Of a stretch of 64,000 nucleotides of DNA, positions 1 through 8,002 are shown piece by piece. Under the pieces are notes generated by a model that was given only the letters and a program-made list of their open reading frames with translations, did not search any database and had not been told where the DNA came from. This DNA comes from Streptomyces leeuwenhoekii. GTDB lineage: Bacteria > Actinomycetota > Actinomycetes > Streptomycetales > Streptomycetaceae. The stretch lies in assembly GCF_001013905.1 (NCBI RefSeq), contig NZ_LN831790.1:7640001-7704000 (forward strand), given 5' to 3'. The translations under genes and the position numbers were made by a program. Positions within the stretch are counted from its first letter, which is position 1; the number at the start of each line of letters is the position of its first letter.

Positions 1-786
1 GGTGAACGCGAGCCACACCACGTTGGGCAGTCCGAGCAGGAGTACGGCGAACGTCCGGGCGGGGTGTCCGCGCGTCGCCGCGACCACCAGGCCGATCACC
101 ACGCCCACCGCGACGCAGGCGAGCAGCAGGACGACCATCGCGTACGCCGCCGGCCGTACCGTCGCCCGGAACCGCAGCAGCCGGCCGGGCAGCGGCGCGC
201 CCGGTGACACCAGCAGGGCCAGCGCCAGCACACCCGCCAGCCAGAGCAGACCGAAGAGCAGTGTCAGGGGGACGTCGGTGGTGAAGCCGATTCTGGGGGA
301 GAGGCCGAAGATCTCGCCGAGGTCGTCCAGTACTCCCTCCCCGAGGGAGACTTCGAAGGTCTGCCGCGCGGCGAACGCGAGGGCGAGGAGGGCGAGCAGC
401 CACAGCGCGGCGATCCGCCCGGCCCAGCCCGCCGGCTCCGCGGTTCCCGTGACCGCCCGGTGGCGCAGTGGCCGCAGGAAGGCCCATCCGATGACCAGGG
501 CTCCCGTCAGGGTGACGGACAGCGGCATCACGGTCAGCCCGGCCCGGGTGCCGGCGAACCCTCCGGCGTGCCCGGAGAAGTCCACCGCCCCGCCGACGGC
601 GGTGACCACGGTCGCCGTGACGACCCGGGGAAACGCACCCTCGGGCAGATCCGTGGCACCGGCCGCCCACAGCCCGAGCGCGGCGACCGCTCCCATGGCG
701 AGCAGACCGGCCAGCACGGTGCCGAGCGCCTGGGCCCAGCCGTGCGGGGCCACGGCTGCCGGACCGGAGGGATGGCGCGCTCTCAC
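1..786 (-). CDS. Streptophobe family membrane protein, N-terminal part
   Basis: Open frame of 262 codons from a GTG at 786 running off the left window edge without a stop, so the C-terminus is missing. The product is very rich in Ala, Leu, Gly and Val. It begins with a short basic segment, then a long hydrophobic helix around residues 16-45, followed by several further hydrophobic stretches with Gly-Gly and Pro-Leu turns. This is the pattern of the Streptomyces streptophobe proteins (multi-pass, function unknown). No enzymatic motif is visible. It is transcribed away from the RsbW-like ATPase gene at 1112, with a 325 bp shared upstream region. The family call rests on composition and recalled N-terminal pattern, not on an alignment. 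Confidence 0.7.
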   Translation of the reverse strand, partial: MRARHPSGPAAVAPHGWAQALGTVLAGLLAMGAVAALGLWAAGATDLPEGAFPRVVTATVVTAVGGAVDFSGHAGGFAGTRAGLTVMPLSVTLTGALVIGWAFLRPLRHRAVTGTAEPAGWAGRIAALWLLALLALAFAARQTFEVSLGEGVLDDLGEIFGLSPRIGFTTDVPLTLLFGLLWLAGVLALALLVSPGAPLPGRLLRFRATVRPAAYAMVVLLLACVAVGVVIGLVVAATRGHPARTFAVLLLGLPNVVWLAFT

Positions 787-1111
787 GGTGCCACGCTAAG
801 CAGCACCCGCGCGGGGCGCCTGCCGGCAAGCCCGTCCGCGCGGGCACGCCCCCCGCGCGACCGGTACGCGTCATCGGAGGGAAGGCGCTCGACGAAGAAG
901 GAAGAGCAGAAGGAAGGGGGAGACGGGCACCCGGGGGAGGGTCTGGCACCGAGCCGTTTCAGCCGGAGGCGGGCCGGTCGGGTACCCTGCGCATGCCCGT
1001 GCGGCTGTGATGATGCCCGCAGTGCGCTTGATGGGGACTGCGGAGCCCGGCTCGGGGTACGAGGACTGGTGCAGCAGCGTCCGGCCAGTCCGGCTTCTGA
1101 GAGAGAAACGC
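787..1111. other. Divergent intergenic region
   Basis: Non-coding stretch between the streptophobe gene (minus) and the ATPase gene (plus). It contains the palindrome GGGTACCC at 980-987, which has a sigma-B-type -10 on each strand. Neither strand has a GNNT -35 at 14-16 bp spacing, so I do not call a promoter. No convincing small gene is seen; the reading frames crossing it have non-coding composition. Confidence 0.5.
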
Positions 1112-1570
1112 ATGATCGAGCACCTGGACGGGGCAGTGATACCGACTGGTTTCGACGTGCCCGTGGAACCGCTACGGCGGGCGGCACACTACACCGGCGA
1201 GCCCGGATGCATCGCCGAGGCGCGTTCCTTCGCGTCGCTCTTCCTCGACCAGCTCAGGACCGAGTGGTGCGCCGCGATCGGCCCCCGGGCCGAGGGCGCG
1301 CTCCTTCTCGTGGTGAGCGAGCTGGTCACCAACGCCGACCGGCACAGCCGGGGGCCGTACATCCTGGAACTGGAGGGCACGGACGCCTCGGTGACGGTGG
1401 CCGTCTACGACAGCAGCGCGGCCCTGCCCCGGCGTTTCCCCCGCGACCCCGAACGGGTCGGGCGGCACGGCCTGGAGATCGTCCACGCACTGGCGCAGGC
1501 CGTCACCGTCGAGCGGGTGCCGGTCGGCAAGCGGGTGCGCGCCGTGGTGTCACTGAGCGACGACGAGTGA
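1112..1570 (+). CDS. RsbW-like ATP-binding anti-sigma factor
   Basis: A 152-residue GHKL (HATPase_c_2) protein of the RsbW/SpoIIAB type that is abundant in Streptomyces. The N-box SELVTNADRH lies at about residues 69-78, followed by a short beta strand with an Asp (YDSS) and a Gly-rich G2 region (RVGRHGLEIV). It would be a cytosolic Ser/Thr kinase that binds a sigma factor or phosphorylates a STAS antagonist. The ATG at 1112 was chosen over upstream in-frame starts because GAGAGA sits 5 bp ahead and the upstream residues are not conserved-looking. It converges on the sigma-factor gene at 1707-2606, which makes that factor a plausible but unproven partner. Confidence 0.85.
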   Translation: MIEHLDGAVIPTGFDVPVEPLRRAAHYTGEPGCIAEARSFASLFLDQLRTEWCAAIGPRAEGALLLVVSELVTNADRHSRGPYILELEGTDASVTVAVYDSSAALPRRFPRDPERVGRHGLEIVHALAQAVTVERVPVGKRVRAVVSLSDDE

Positions 1571-1618
1571 ACCAAGCCTGACAACATCGCCCTCTCCCGG
1601 CGATCGCCGTGGGCACGG

Positions 1619-1660
1619 AAGGCGGGTGCCGCTCTCCCTTCAGGGAGCGGCACCCGCCTT
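1619..1660. terminator. Bidirectional hairpin terminator
   Basis: Inverted repeat with at least 16 perfectly paired bases (arms 1619-1634 and 1645-1660) and a short loop, flanked by AA and TT. It lies between the convergent ATPase and sigma-factor genes and could end both transcripts. Confidence 0.8.
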
Positions 1661-1706
1661 CTGACTCTGCTTCTACCGGTTTCCGGTCTCAGGGACTCAG
1701 GGACCC

Positions 1707-2606
1707 TCAGGCGCAGCCGAGCTCACCCAGCATGCCCTCGCGCAGCCGGGCGATGATCCGCTTGATCAGCCGGGAGACGTGCATCTGGGAGCAGCCGAGC
1801 TGTTCGCCGATCTCGGCCTGCGTGGCCTCCTCGACGAACCGCATGTGGATGATCCGCCGATCGCGTTCGCTGAGCTCGGCCATGAGCGGTGCCAGCGAGT
1901 GGAAGTCCTCGACGAGGCGCATCCCCTCCTCCTCGACACCGATGAAGTCGGCGAGCACCGCCTCGCCGCCCTCCGGGCCGTCGCCGGTGAGCGCGGCGTC
2001 CAGGGACGCGGAGTTGTACCCGTTGGCGGCAATCTGGCCCTCGATCACCTGGTCCTCGCTGATGTTCATCAGCGTGGCGAGCTCGGCGACGGTGGGCTCG
2101 CGGTCCAGGCGGCTGGAGAGCTCCTCGCGCGCCTTGGCCAGCTCCACCCGCAACTCCTGCAGCCGCCGGGGCACGTGCACGGCCCACGTCGTGTCGCGGA
2201 AGAACCGCTTGATCTCGCCGACGATGTACGGCAGCGCGAAGGAGGTGAACTCGACCTCCCGCGAGAGCTCGAACCGGTCGATCGCCTTGATCAGGCCGAT
2301 CATGCCGGTCTGGACGATGTCCTCCATGTCGTCCCCGCGGCCGCGGAACCGGCCGGCGGCGAACCGCACGAGCGACATGTTCATCTCGATGAGCGTGTTG
2401 CGCGCGTACTGGTATTCGTGCGTACCCTCTTCGAGCTCCGTCAGGCGCTGGAAGAAATGACGGGACAGTTCCCGTGCGTCGCGCGGCGCCACGGCCCGCG
2501 GGTCCACCACCTCCGCGAACAGCCCGTCGTCCGTCGCCCCACTTCTGGTGGTCTCCTCGACGGCCGGTGCCCCCGACCGCATCACGGCGGTGTCGACGGT
2601 CTCCAT
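1707..2606 (-). CDS. SigB/SigF/SigG-family RNA polymerase sigma factor
   Basis: A 299-residue group 3 sigma factor. Region 2 contains DIVQTGMIGLIKAIDRF and a FTSFALPYIVGEIKRFFRD core. Region 3 follows (EPTVAELATLMNISEDQV). Region 4 has the recognition helix in EIGEQLGCSQMHVSRLIKRI. The factor should direct RNA polymerase to GNNT/GGGTA promoters and be held by an RsbW-like kinase. The ATG at 2606 has GGGAGAGG upstream; a GTG at 2627 with GGGAG would add seven residues and is equally possible. Its own upstream region contains a sigma-B-type promoter, suggesting autoregulation. By position next to popR and clpP it may correspond to S. coelicolor SigL, which is recalled and unverified. Confidence 0.93.
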   Translation of the reverse strand: METVDTAVMRSGAPAVEETTRSGATDDGLFAEVVDPRAVAPRDARELSRHFFQRLTELEEGTHEYQYARNTLIEMNMSLVRFAAGRFRGRGDDMEDIVQTGMIGLIKAIDRFELSREVEFTSFALPYIVGEIKRFFRDTTWAVHVPRRLQELRVELAKAREELSSRLDREPTVAELATLMNISEDQVIEGQIAANGYNSASLDAALTGDGPEGGEAVLADFIGVEEEGMRLVEDFHSLAPLMAELSERDRRIIHMRFVEEATQAEIGEQLGCSQMHVSRLIKRIIARLREGMLGELGCA

Positions 2607-2660
2607 TACCTCTCCCACGAAAGTCACGGTTGGGTCTCCCTGAGTCCTTCGTCGCTGCGG

Positions 2661-2685
2661 GTACCCAGGTCAGGACGGCACATGC
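2661..2685 (-). promoter_or_regulatory. Sigma-B-type promoter for the sigma-factor gene
   Basis: Read on the minus strand: GCAT at 2685-2682, 15 bp spacer, GGGTAC at 2666-2661. This fits the published streptomycete sigma-B consensus GNNT-N14-16-GGGTAC/T. A transcript would start near 2653, just upstream of either start codon. Confidence 0.65.
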
Positions 2686-2905
2686 CCCCCCGTGTTGCGG
2701 TGTGGCGGAAAATCGGCGACCATGCGAGCGATAAAGGCGGTTTTGCGGGGGTATGCGCCACGGTCTCAGCGTAGCCATGTGACCGACGACGCACACGTCG
2801 GACACTCGGATCCTGCTTTCTCCGGCTCGATGTGCCCGTTCCGGTTTCCCTCAGGGCGGAATGCCGCGCCCTTCCCCTGCGGCCGGTGCTTCCTAGGCTG
2901 AGGGG

Positions 2906-3331
2906 GTGAGCAGCCAAGCGCCGAACGAAGCCCGTGTCACCCGTCTGCGTCCGCCGGCCGCGCGGCCCGAGGGGCGCCCCGCCGTGCATCCGGCCCGTCC
3001 GGGCCCGCCGCCTCCCACGGGTGGGCGGGAACCGCTGTGGCGCGATCTGGTCGGGGAGGTCCTGCGCCGCGAACGCCTGGCCCAGGAACGCACCCTGAAG
3101 GACGTGGCCGAGGCGGCCCGGATCTCCATGCCGTATCTGTCCGAGGTGGAGCGGGGCCGCAAGGAGGCGTCCTCGGAGGTCCTGGCGGCCGCCGCCCAGG
3201 CCCTCGGGCTGAGCCTGGGCGACCTGCTGGCCCGGGTCCACGGACGGCTCACCCGCGTCACCTCCCGGCACGCGGTCACCGGCCGCGGTACGCCGGGCAC
3301 CCGCCACGACGGGCTCTGCCTGGCGGCCTGA
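2906..3331 (+). CDS. popR: PopR, XRE-type activator of clpP3-clpP4
   Basis: A 141-residue protein with a Pro/Arg-rich N-terminal tail (about 1-42), a Cro/CI-type helix-turn-helix at about 62-85 (TLKDVAEAARISMPYLSEVE) and a short C-terminal tail ending in Leu-Cys-Leu-Ala-Ala. In S. lividans, PopR activates the clpP3 clpP4 operon and is itself degraded by ClpP1P2 through its two terminal alanines. Here the gene is convergent with clpP4-clpP3, and the Ala-Ala end is preserved. The start is a GTG at 2906 with GAGGG very close upstream; a later start would only trim the tail. Confidence 0.88.
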   Translation: MSSQAPNEARVTRLRPPAARPEGRPAVHPARPGPPPPTGGREPLWRDLVGEVLRRERLAQERTLKDVAEAARISMPYLSEVERGRKEASSEVLAAAAQALGLSLGDLLARVHGRLTRVTSRHAVTGRGTPGTRHDGLCLAA

Positions 3332-3341
3332 CCGCACGCAC

Positions 3342-3378
3342 GGGCCGGTCCCGGGACGGGTGCCCCGGGGACCGGCCC
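3342..3378. terminator. Hairpin between popR and clpP4
   Basis: Perfect 11 bp inverted repeat GGGCCGGTCCC / GGGACCGGCCC (3342-3352 and 3368-3378) in the 52 bp gap between convergent genes. It is probably bidirectional. Confidence 0.7.
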
Positions 3379-3383
3379 GCATG

Positions 3384-3986
3384 TCACCCCGTCACCAGGC
3401 GTCGGCTGAGGACCTCGTCGGCCAGCCCGTACGCCACGGCCTCGTGGGCGGTGAACACCTTGTCGCGGTCCATGTCCGCGCGCAGCGTCGCCACGTCGTG
3501 GTGCGTGTGCCGGGACAGCACCTCCTCCACCTGGGAGCGGATCCGCACCATCTCCTTGGCGTGGACGGCCAGGTCGGAGACGGTGCCCCGCTGCCCGCCG
3601 GTGGCGGGCTGCCCGAGCAGCACCCGGGCGTGTTCCAGGACGAACCGCCGTCCCGGGTCCCCGCCGGCGAGCAGCACGGCCGCCGTGGAGGCCGCCTGCC
3701 CGACGCAGAAGGTCGAGATCGGCGCCCGTACGAACGTCATCGTGTCGTAGATCGCCATGAGCGAGGTGAACGAGCCCCCGGGGGAGTTGATGTAGATCGC
3801 GATCTCGCTCTCCGGAGCCGACGACTCCAGATGGAGGAGCTGTGCGATGACGACGTTGGCGACGCCGTCGTCGATCTCGGTGCCGAGGAAGATGATCCGC
3901 TCCGACAGCAGCCGGCTGAACACGTCGTAGGAACGCTCGCCCTGCGGGGTGCGCTCGACGACGTTCGGAATCGTGTACGTCCCCAT
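3384..3986 (-). CDS. clpP4: ClpP4, ClpP-family protease subunit lacking the catalytic His
   Basis: A 200-residue ClpP fold. The nucleophile context GQAAS puts Ser at residue 100, and the acidic residue falls at D171 in [10 protein letters not shown]. At the position where ClpP has the catalytic His (xxIHQP), this protein reads RVLLGQP, giving Gly at residue 125. The codon is GGG, read directly. The subunit is therefore probably not an active peptidase alone and may be a structural partner of ClpP3. Oxyanion and handle features (INSPGGS) are kept. It is the second gene of the operon: its ATG shares one base with the clpP3 stop (TGATG), implying coupled translation. Confidence 0.92.
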   Translation of the reverse strand: MGTYTIPNVVERTPQGERSYDVFSRLLSERIIFLGTEIDDGVANVVIAQLLHLESSAPESEIAIYINSPGGSFTSLMAIYDTMTFVRAPISTFCVGQAASTAAVLLAGGDPGRRFVLEHARVLLGQPATGGQRGTVSDLAVHAKEMVRIRSQVEEVLSRHTHHDVATLRADMDRDKVFTAHEAVAYGLADEVLSRRLVTG

Positions 3987-4642
3987 CACTGCAGTCCCAT
4001 CCGTCGCCGGGTCGCCGCCGGGCGGACGTCCTCGAAGGACTCCACGACCCGGTCGACCATCCCGTACTCCCGGGCCTCCTCGGCCGTGAACCAGCGGTCC
4101 CGGTCGCCGTCCCGGGAAATGGTCTCCGGGCTCTGCCCGGTGTGCTGGGCGGTGATCCGCTCGATGGTGCGCTTGGTGAACTCCAGGTTCTCCACCTGGA
4201 TTTCGATGTCGGCGGTGGTGCCGCCGATACCCGCCGACGGCTGGTGCATCATGATCCGCGCGTTCGGCAGGGCGTACCGCTTGCCGGGCGTGCCCACGCT
4301 GAGCAGGAACTGGCCCATGCTCGCGGCGAACCCCATGGCGAGCGTCGAGACGTCGTTGGGGATGAGCCGCATCGTGTCGTAGATGGCCAGACCCGCGTGG
4401 ACGGAGCCGCCGGGGCTGTTGATGCACAGACTGATGTCGGTGCGCGGATCCTCCGCGGACAGGATCAGCAACTGGGCGCAGACCCGGTTGGCGGAGACCT
4501 CGTCGACCTGGGTGCCCAGCAGGATGATGCGCTGGGCGAGGAGTTGCGCGGCGAGATGGTCGTCGAACCGTGTCGGAGGGGTGTCGCCCTCCTCGGCCCG
4601 CGGCAGCAGGACCGGTCCGGGACCGGCGTTCAGTGGAGACAT
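3986..4642 (-). CDS. clpP3: ClpP3, ATP-dependent Clp protease proteolytic subunit
   Basis: A 218-residue ClpP serine peptidase with an intact triad: S108 (GFAASMG), H133 (IMMHQPSAG) and D178 (SRDGDRDRW). It assembles as a heptameric ring that degrades unfolded or tagged proteins delivered by Clp ATPases. The ATG at 4642 was chosen because AGGAGC lies 4-9 bp upstream and the residues before it are Arg/Pro-rich non-ClpP sequence. It is the first gene of the clpP3-clpP4 operon. In Streptomyces this second ClpP pair is normally silent and is induced by PopR when ClpP1P2 is impaired; the operator-like box at 4752-4766 supports the same control here. Confidence 0.95.
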   Translation of the reverse strand: MSPLNAGPGPVLLPRAEEGDTPPTRFDDHLAAQLLAQRIILLGTQVDEVSANRVCAQLLILSAEDPRTDISLCINSPGGSVHAGLAIYDTMRLIPNDVSTLAMGFAASMGQFLLSVGTPGKRYALPNARIMMHQPSAGIGGTTADIEIQVENLEFTKRTIERITAQHTGQSPETISRDGDRDRWFTAEEAREYGMVDRVVESFEDVRPAATRRRMGLQ

Positions 4643-4751
4643 CGGCGCTCCTGGTCGAGTCGTCGAAAGGGTGGATGCGGCCGGTGGGTGCCGCGGGCTC
4701 CACTGTCGGCCCCAGGCCGCCCCCCGCGGGGATTTCTCTGCCCGCGGCAGA

Positions 4752-4766
4752 TTCGCCCCCGGCGAA
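4752..4766. promoter_or_regulatory. Candidate PopR/ClgR operator
   Basis: Perfect palindrome TTCGCC-CCC-GGCGAA, 110 bp upstream of the clpP3 start. It matches the GTTCGC-N5-GCG motif described for ClgR-type activators of streptomycete clp genes in every position except the first (A instead of G). Confidence 0.65.
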
Positions 4767-4878
4767 GCGGCCGGGCGCGGTCGGCGCACGCCCCGGATCT
4801 CCCTTCGTCCGACCGATGACTTCCGGGGCCGTACGGGGTCCACCCTGACGACCGCGTTCCGTCCCCGAGGAGGAGCTC

Positions 4879-5364
4879 ATGAGCACCGACGGATTCACCA
4901 CGTGTCTCTGGTTCGACGGCCAGGCAGAGGAGGCCGCGGCCCACTACGTCTCGATCTTCAAGGACTCCGGCATCGGGCGGACCGTCCGCTACACGGAGGC
5001 CGGTCCGGGCCCCGCCGGCTCGGTGGTCACCGTGGACTTCGTGGCCAACGGGCAGCGTTTCGTGGCGCTGAACGGCGGGCCGGAGTTCAAGTTCACCGAG
5101 GCGATCTCCTTCCAGATCGAGTGCGACGACCAGGACGAGGTCGACTACTACTGGGCGAAGCTGACCGAGGGCGGCGGGGAGCCCGGCCCCTGCGGCTGGC
5201 TCAAGGACAAGTACGGCGTGTCGTGGCAGGTCGTCCCCAAGCGGCTGATCGAGATGATCAGCGACCCGGACCAGGAGAAGGCGAGCCGCGCCACCAAGGC
5301 CATGCTGGCGATGGGCAAGCTCGACATCGCCCCGCTGGAGCAGGCGTACGCGGGCGGCGCGTGA
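4879..5364 (+). CDS. VOC-family protein (PhnB/3-dmu-9-MT type)
   Basis: A 161-residue single-module vicinal oxygen chelate protein. It opens with [22 protein letters not shown] and has the closing metal/substrate strand motif [16 protein letters not shown] at about residues 107-122, typical of the PhnB-like or 3-demethylubiquinone methyltransferase-like subfamily. The biochemical role is not assignable; many such proteins are annotated without function. The ATG follows GAGGAGCTC. It is a stand-alone gene diverging from clpP3. Confidence 0.85.
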   Translation: MSTDGFTTCLWFDGQAEEAAAHYVSIFKDSGIGRTVRYTEAGPGPAGSVVTVDFVANGQRFVALNGGPEFKFTEAISFQIECDDQDEVDYYWAKLTEGGGEPGPCGWLKDKYGVSWQVVPKRLIEMISDPDQEKASRATKAMLAMGKLDIAPLEQAYAGGA

Positions 5365-5532
5365 GCGGTGGGATGACGGCCGCCCCGCCCCGCGCACCCG
5401 CCGCAGCCGCGGGGAGCGCCGCACCGCGCTCCCCGCGGCCCGCCGCTGCAGGTGTCGCGGCGGGCGTACGCGGTGACGTGCTCGGCGCGCGGGCGGACGC
5501 GCGAATGGCTAGCGTGAGGAAACGGACCAACA

Positions 5533-5594
5533 CCCATGCGGACCAACCGCCCATGCGGACCACCCCCGCACAGGGACCATCCCCATGCGGACCA
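5533..5594 (+). repeat. Three direct copies of CCCATGCGGACCA
   Basis: Exact 13 bp copies start at 5533, 5550 and 5582, in the leader just ahead of the two-module VOC gene at 5636. Start-to-start spacing is 17 and 32 bp. Each copy contains an ATG, so upstream false starts are present. Function unknown. Confidence 0.8.
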
Positions 5595-5635
5595 CCACCC
5601 CCTGTATCGACCACCTATTCGGAGAGGCCGCAGCC

Positions 5636-6433
5636 ATGGCCGCACAACCTGAGGGCGCCCCTTGCTGGGCCGACGCGATGTTCAGCGACGTCGAGGGAGC
5701 CAAGCGCTTCTACGGCGAGGTCCTCGGCTGGACCTTCGGCGAGGCGTCGTCGGAGTACGGCAACTACACCGAGGCGTACGTGGACGGCAAGGCCGTCGCC
5801 GCCATCGTGCCGCCCATGCCCGGGCAGGAGGACCAGCCCCAGTGGTGCCTGTACTTCGCGTCCGACGACGCGGAGACGACCGCCGGCCGGGTCCGCGCCA
5901 ACGGCGGCGAGCTGCTGATGGGGCCGATGCAGGTCGACGACTTCGGCACCATGTGCCTGGCCCGCGACCCCAGCGGCGTCGTCTTCGGTGTCTGGCAGGC
6001 GGGCCGTCACGAGGGGTTCCAGGCGATGGCCGAGCCCGGTGCCTACTGCTGGGCGGAGGTCTTCACCCGGGAACCCGCGAAGTCGGACGCGTTCTTCCCG
6101 GCGGTCTTCTCCTACCGGGCGAAGCAGATGGAGGACGACGAGGTCGACTTCCGCGTGTTCGACCTGGGCGACCGCAGCGTCCTGGGCCGGATGAAGATGA
6201 CGGAGGACTTCCCGCCCGAGGTCCCCCCGCACATCAACGTCTACTTCACCGTCGCCGACTGCGACGGGGCCGTGTCCCGGGCCACGGAGGCGGGCGGGGC
6301 GCTGCGGCTCGGCCCGATGGACACCCCGTTCGGCCGGTTTGCGATGCTGAGCGACCCCCAGGGCGCGAACTTCTCGGTGATCGACGTCACGGCCACACGG
6401 GGGGAGATGCCGACCCTCACCGACGTCTCCTGA
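5636..6433 (+). CDS. VOC-family protein with two glyoxalase-like modules
   Basis: A 265-residue protein with duplicated VOC modules, roughly residues 9-120 and 135-255. The repeated entries are CWADAMFSDVEGAKRFYGEV and CWAEVFTREPAKSDAFF, and the closing strands are DPSGVVFGVWQ and DPQGANFSVID. It belongs to the hydroxylase/CFP30-like VOC group common in actinobacteria, whose substrates are unknown. The start ATG at 5636 has GGAGAGG 8 bp upstream; an in-frame ATG at 5585 lies inside the direct repeats and has no RBS. A similar two-module protein is encoded at 63177-63983. Confidence 0.87.
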   Translation: MAAQPEGAPCWADAMFSDVEGAKRFYGEVLGWTFGEASSEYGNYTEAYVDGKAVAAIVPPMPGQEDQPQWCLYFASDDAETTAGRVRANGGELLMGPMQVDDFGTMCLARDPSGVVFGVWQAGRHEGFQAMAEPGAYCWAEVFTREPAKSDAFFPAVFSYRAKQMEDDEVDFRVFDLGDRSVLGRMKMTEDFPPEVPPHINVYFTVADCDGAVSRATEAGGALRLGPMDTPFGRFAMLSDPQGANFSVIDVTATRGEMPTLTDVS

Positions 6434-6475
6434 GGCGGCAGCCGCCGCCCCGGCCGGCCATGGCATGATCGGCCC

Positions 6476-7186
6476 ATGCGTGAACGTGTGGTGGCCGCGT
6501 GCGACGGCGCTTCGAAGGGAAACCCCGGCCCGGCGGGATGGGCCTGGGTCGTCGCCGACGAGACCGAGGCTCCGGCCTGCTGGGAGGCGGGGCCGCTCGG
6601 CAGGGCCACCAACAACGTGGCCGAGCTGACGGCGCTGGAACGGCTGCTGACGGCGACCGACCCCGGCGTGCCGCTGGAGGTCCGCATGGACTCCCAGTAC
6701 GCCATGAAGGCGGTCACCACCTGGCTTCCGGGCTGGAAGCGCAACGGCTGGAAGACGGCCGCCGGCAAGCCGGTCGCCAACCAGGAGCTCGTCGTGCGCA
6801 TCGACGAGCTGCTGGAGGGCCGCTCGGTCGAGTTCCGCTACGTGCCCGCCCACCAGGTCGACGGCGATCCGCTCAACGACTTCGCCGACCGCGCCGCCAG
6901 CCAGGCCGCCACCGTCCAGGAACCCGCGGGCAGCGAGCTGGGCTCGCCCGAACCGCCGCCCGCGCCCGATGTCCCGGCCAAGCCGGCGCGGCGGCGTCCC
7001 GGCGCCTCCCGGCCGCGGGCCGGGGGCGCGGCCCGAGGGGGCTCCGGGGGCTCCTCGCGCACCATCAAGGCCAAGTTCCCGGGCCGCTGCGCGTGCGGAC
7101 GGTCGTACGCGGCCGGAGAACCGATCGCCAAGAACCCGCAGGGCTGGGGCCACCCGGAGTGCCGGGCGGAAGCGGCGGCGGGCTGA
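6476..7186 (+). CDS. rnhA: Ribonuclease H with C-terminal Cys motif
   Basis: Residues 1-145 are a type I RNase H domain with the acidic catalytic set: D10 (ACDGASKGNPG), E50 (NNVAELTAL), D72 (RMDSQYAMK) and D138 (NDFADRAA). It cleaves the RNA strand of RNA/DNA hybrids in the cytosol. A Pro/Ala/Gly-rich linker (about 150-200) leads to a small C-terminal module, KFPGRCACGRSYAAGE ... GWGHPEC. This looks like a compact metal-binding knuckle often attached to streptomycete proteins. At 236 residues it is longer than classical RnhA (about 155) because of that tail. The gene is monocistronic. Confidence 0.93.
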   Translation: MRERVVAACDGASKGNPGPAGWAWVVADETEAPACWEAGPLGRATNNVAELTALERLLTATDPGVPLEVRMDSQYAMKAVTTWLPGWKRNGWKTAAGKPVANQELVVRIDELLEGRSVEFRYVPAHQVDGDPLNDFADRAASQAATVQEPAGSELGSPEPPPAPDVPAKPARRRPGASRPRAGGAARGGSGGSSRTIKAKFPGRCACGRSYAAGEPIAKNPQGWGHPECRAEAAAG

Positions 7187-7220
7187 GACCCGGCCGCCCG
7201 CCCCGGCGCCGACGCGACAG

Positions 7221-7259
7221 CGCCCGGCCCCGGGCGCGGATGCGGCCCGGGGCCGGGCG
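7221..7259. terminator. Hairpin between rnhA and the SRPBCC gene
   Basis: Perfect 15 bp inverted repeat (7221-7235 and 7245-7259) with a 9 base loop, lying between convergent genes. Confidence 0.75.
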
Positions 7260-7285
7260 GGAGTCGTGAGCTGCCGGGTGCGGGG

Positions 7286-7738
7286 TCAGACGACCGTGCC
7301 GCGCCAGCCGCCGGTCTCCTGACCGCGCTGCTCGATGAACTTCTTGAAGCGCTCCAGGTCACCCTTGGTCTGCCGCTTCACGAACCCGAGCTTGTCGCCG
7401 ACCGTCTCCTTGATGCCGTCCGGATGGAAGTCCATCTGGAGCATCACCTTGGTGTGGTCCTCGTCGAGGCGGTGGAAGGTGACCACACCCGCCTGCCGCG
7501 CCTCGCCGGAGACGGTGGTCCACGCCACCCGCTCGTCCGGGATCTGCTCGGTGATCTCCGCGTCGAACTCCTTGTGGACGCCGTCCACGTTGGTCACCCA
7601 GTGCGTGAGCGTGTCGGTGCGCTGCTCGATGCGCTCCACGCCGCTCATGAACTCGGGGAAGGTCTCGAACTGCGTCCACTGGTTGTAGGCGGTGTGCACG
7701 GGGACGCCGACCTCGATGGATTCCTCGACCTGCGACAC
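7286..7738 (-). CDS. SRPBCC (START-like) family protein
   Basis: A 150-residue polyketide-cyclase/dehydrase-like SRPBCC domain: VEESIEVGVPVHTAYNQWTQFETFPEFM at the N-terminus, then central WVTNVDGVHKEFDAEI, and GKLGFVKRQTKGDLERFKKFIE as the long C-terminal helix. These small hydrophobic-cavity proteins are common in Streptomyces and the ligand is unknown. The GTG at 7738 is chosen because GGAGGAGG precedes it by about 8 bp; upstream residues are low-complexity. Product probably cytosolic, no signal peptide. Confidence 0.88.
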   Translation of the reverse strand: MSQVEESIEVGVPVHTAYNQWTQFETFPEFMSGVERIEQRTDTLTHWVTNVDGVHKEFDAEITEQIPDERVAWTTVSGEARQAGVVTFHRLDEDHTKVMLQMDFHPDGIKETVGDKLGFVKRQTKGDLERFKKFIEQRGQETGGWRGTVV

Positions 7739-8002
7739 GACGTTTCCTCCTCCTTCGTCCGTTCGGTCTTCGTCTGTTCGGTACGTCCCGCAGGTACCCA
7801 CGGCCCGCGGAGGAATTCATGATTCCGGCCATCGGCTGGCGGAAGGTGCGGGGCGGCCGGCGGCCGACGGCGGGGGAGCGGGGCGGTCGGCGGATTCGCG
7901 GGAGAGTGGGTGACACACCGTCAGCCGGGCCGTGGACGGCGCGCAACCCCCTGTTACTCTGCGGAGCCGAATGACCGCTCAGCGTACTGTTCAGGGGTTC
8001 GT

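Noticed and set aside
980-987. GGGTACCC as a sigma-B promoter for the ATPase or streptophobe gene
   Set aside because: No GNNT element lies 14-16 bp upstream on either strand; the nearest GTTT has a 20 bp spacer.
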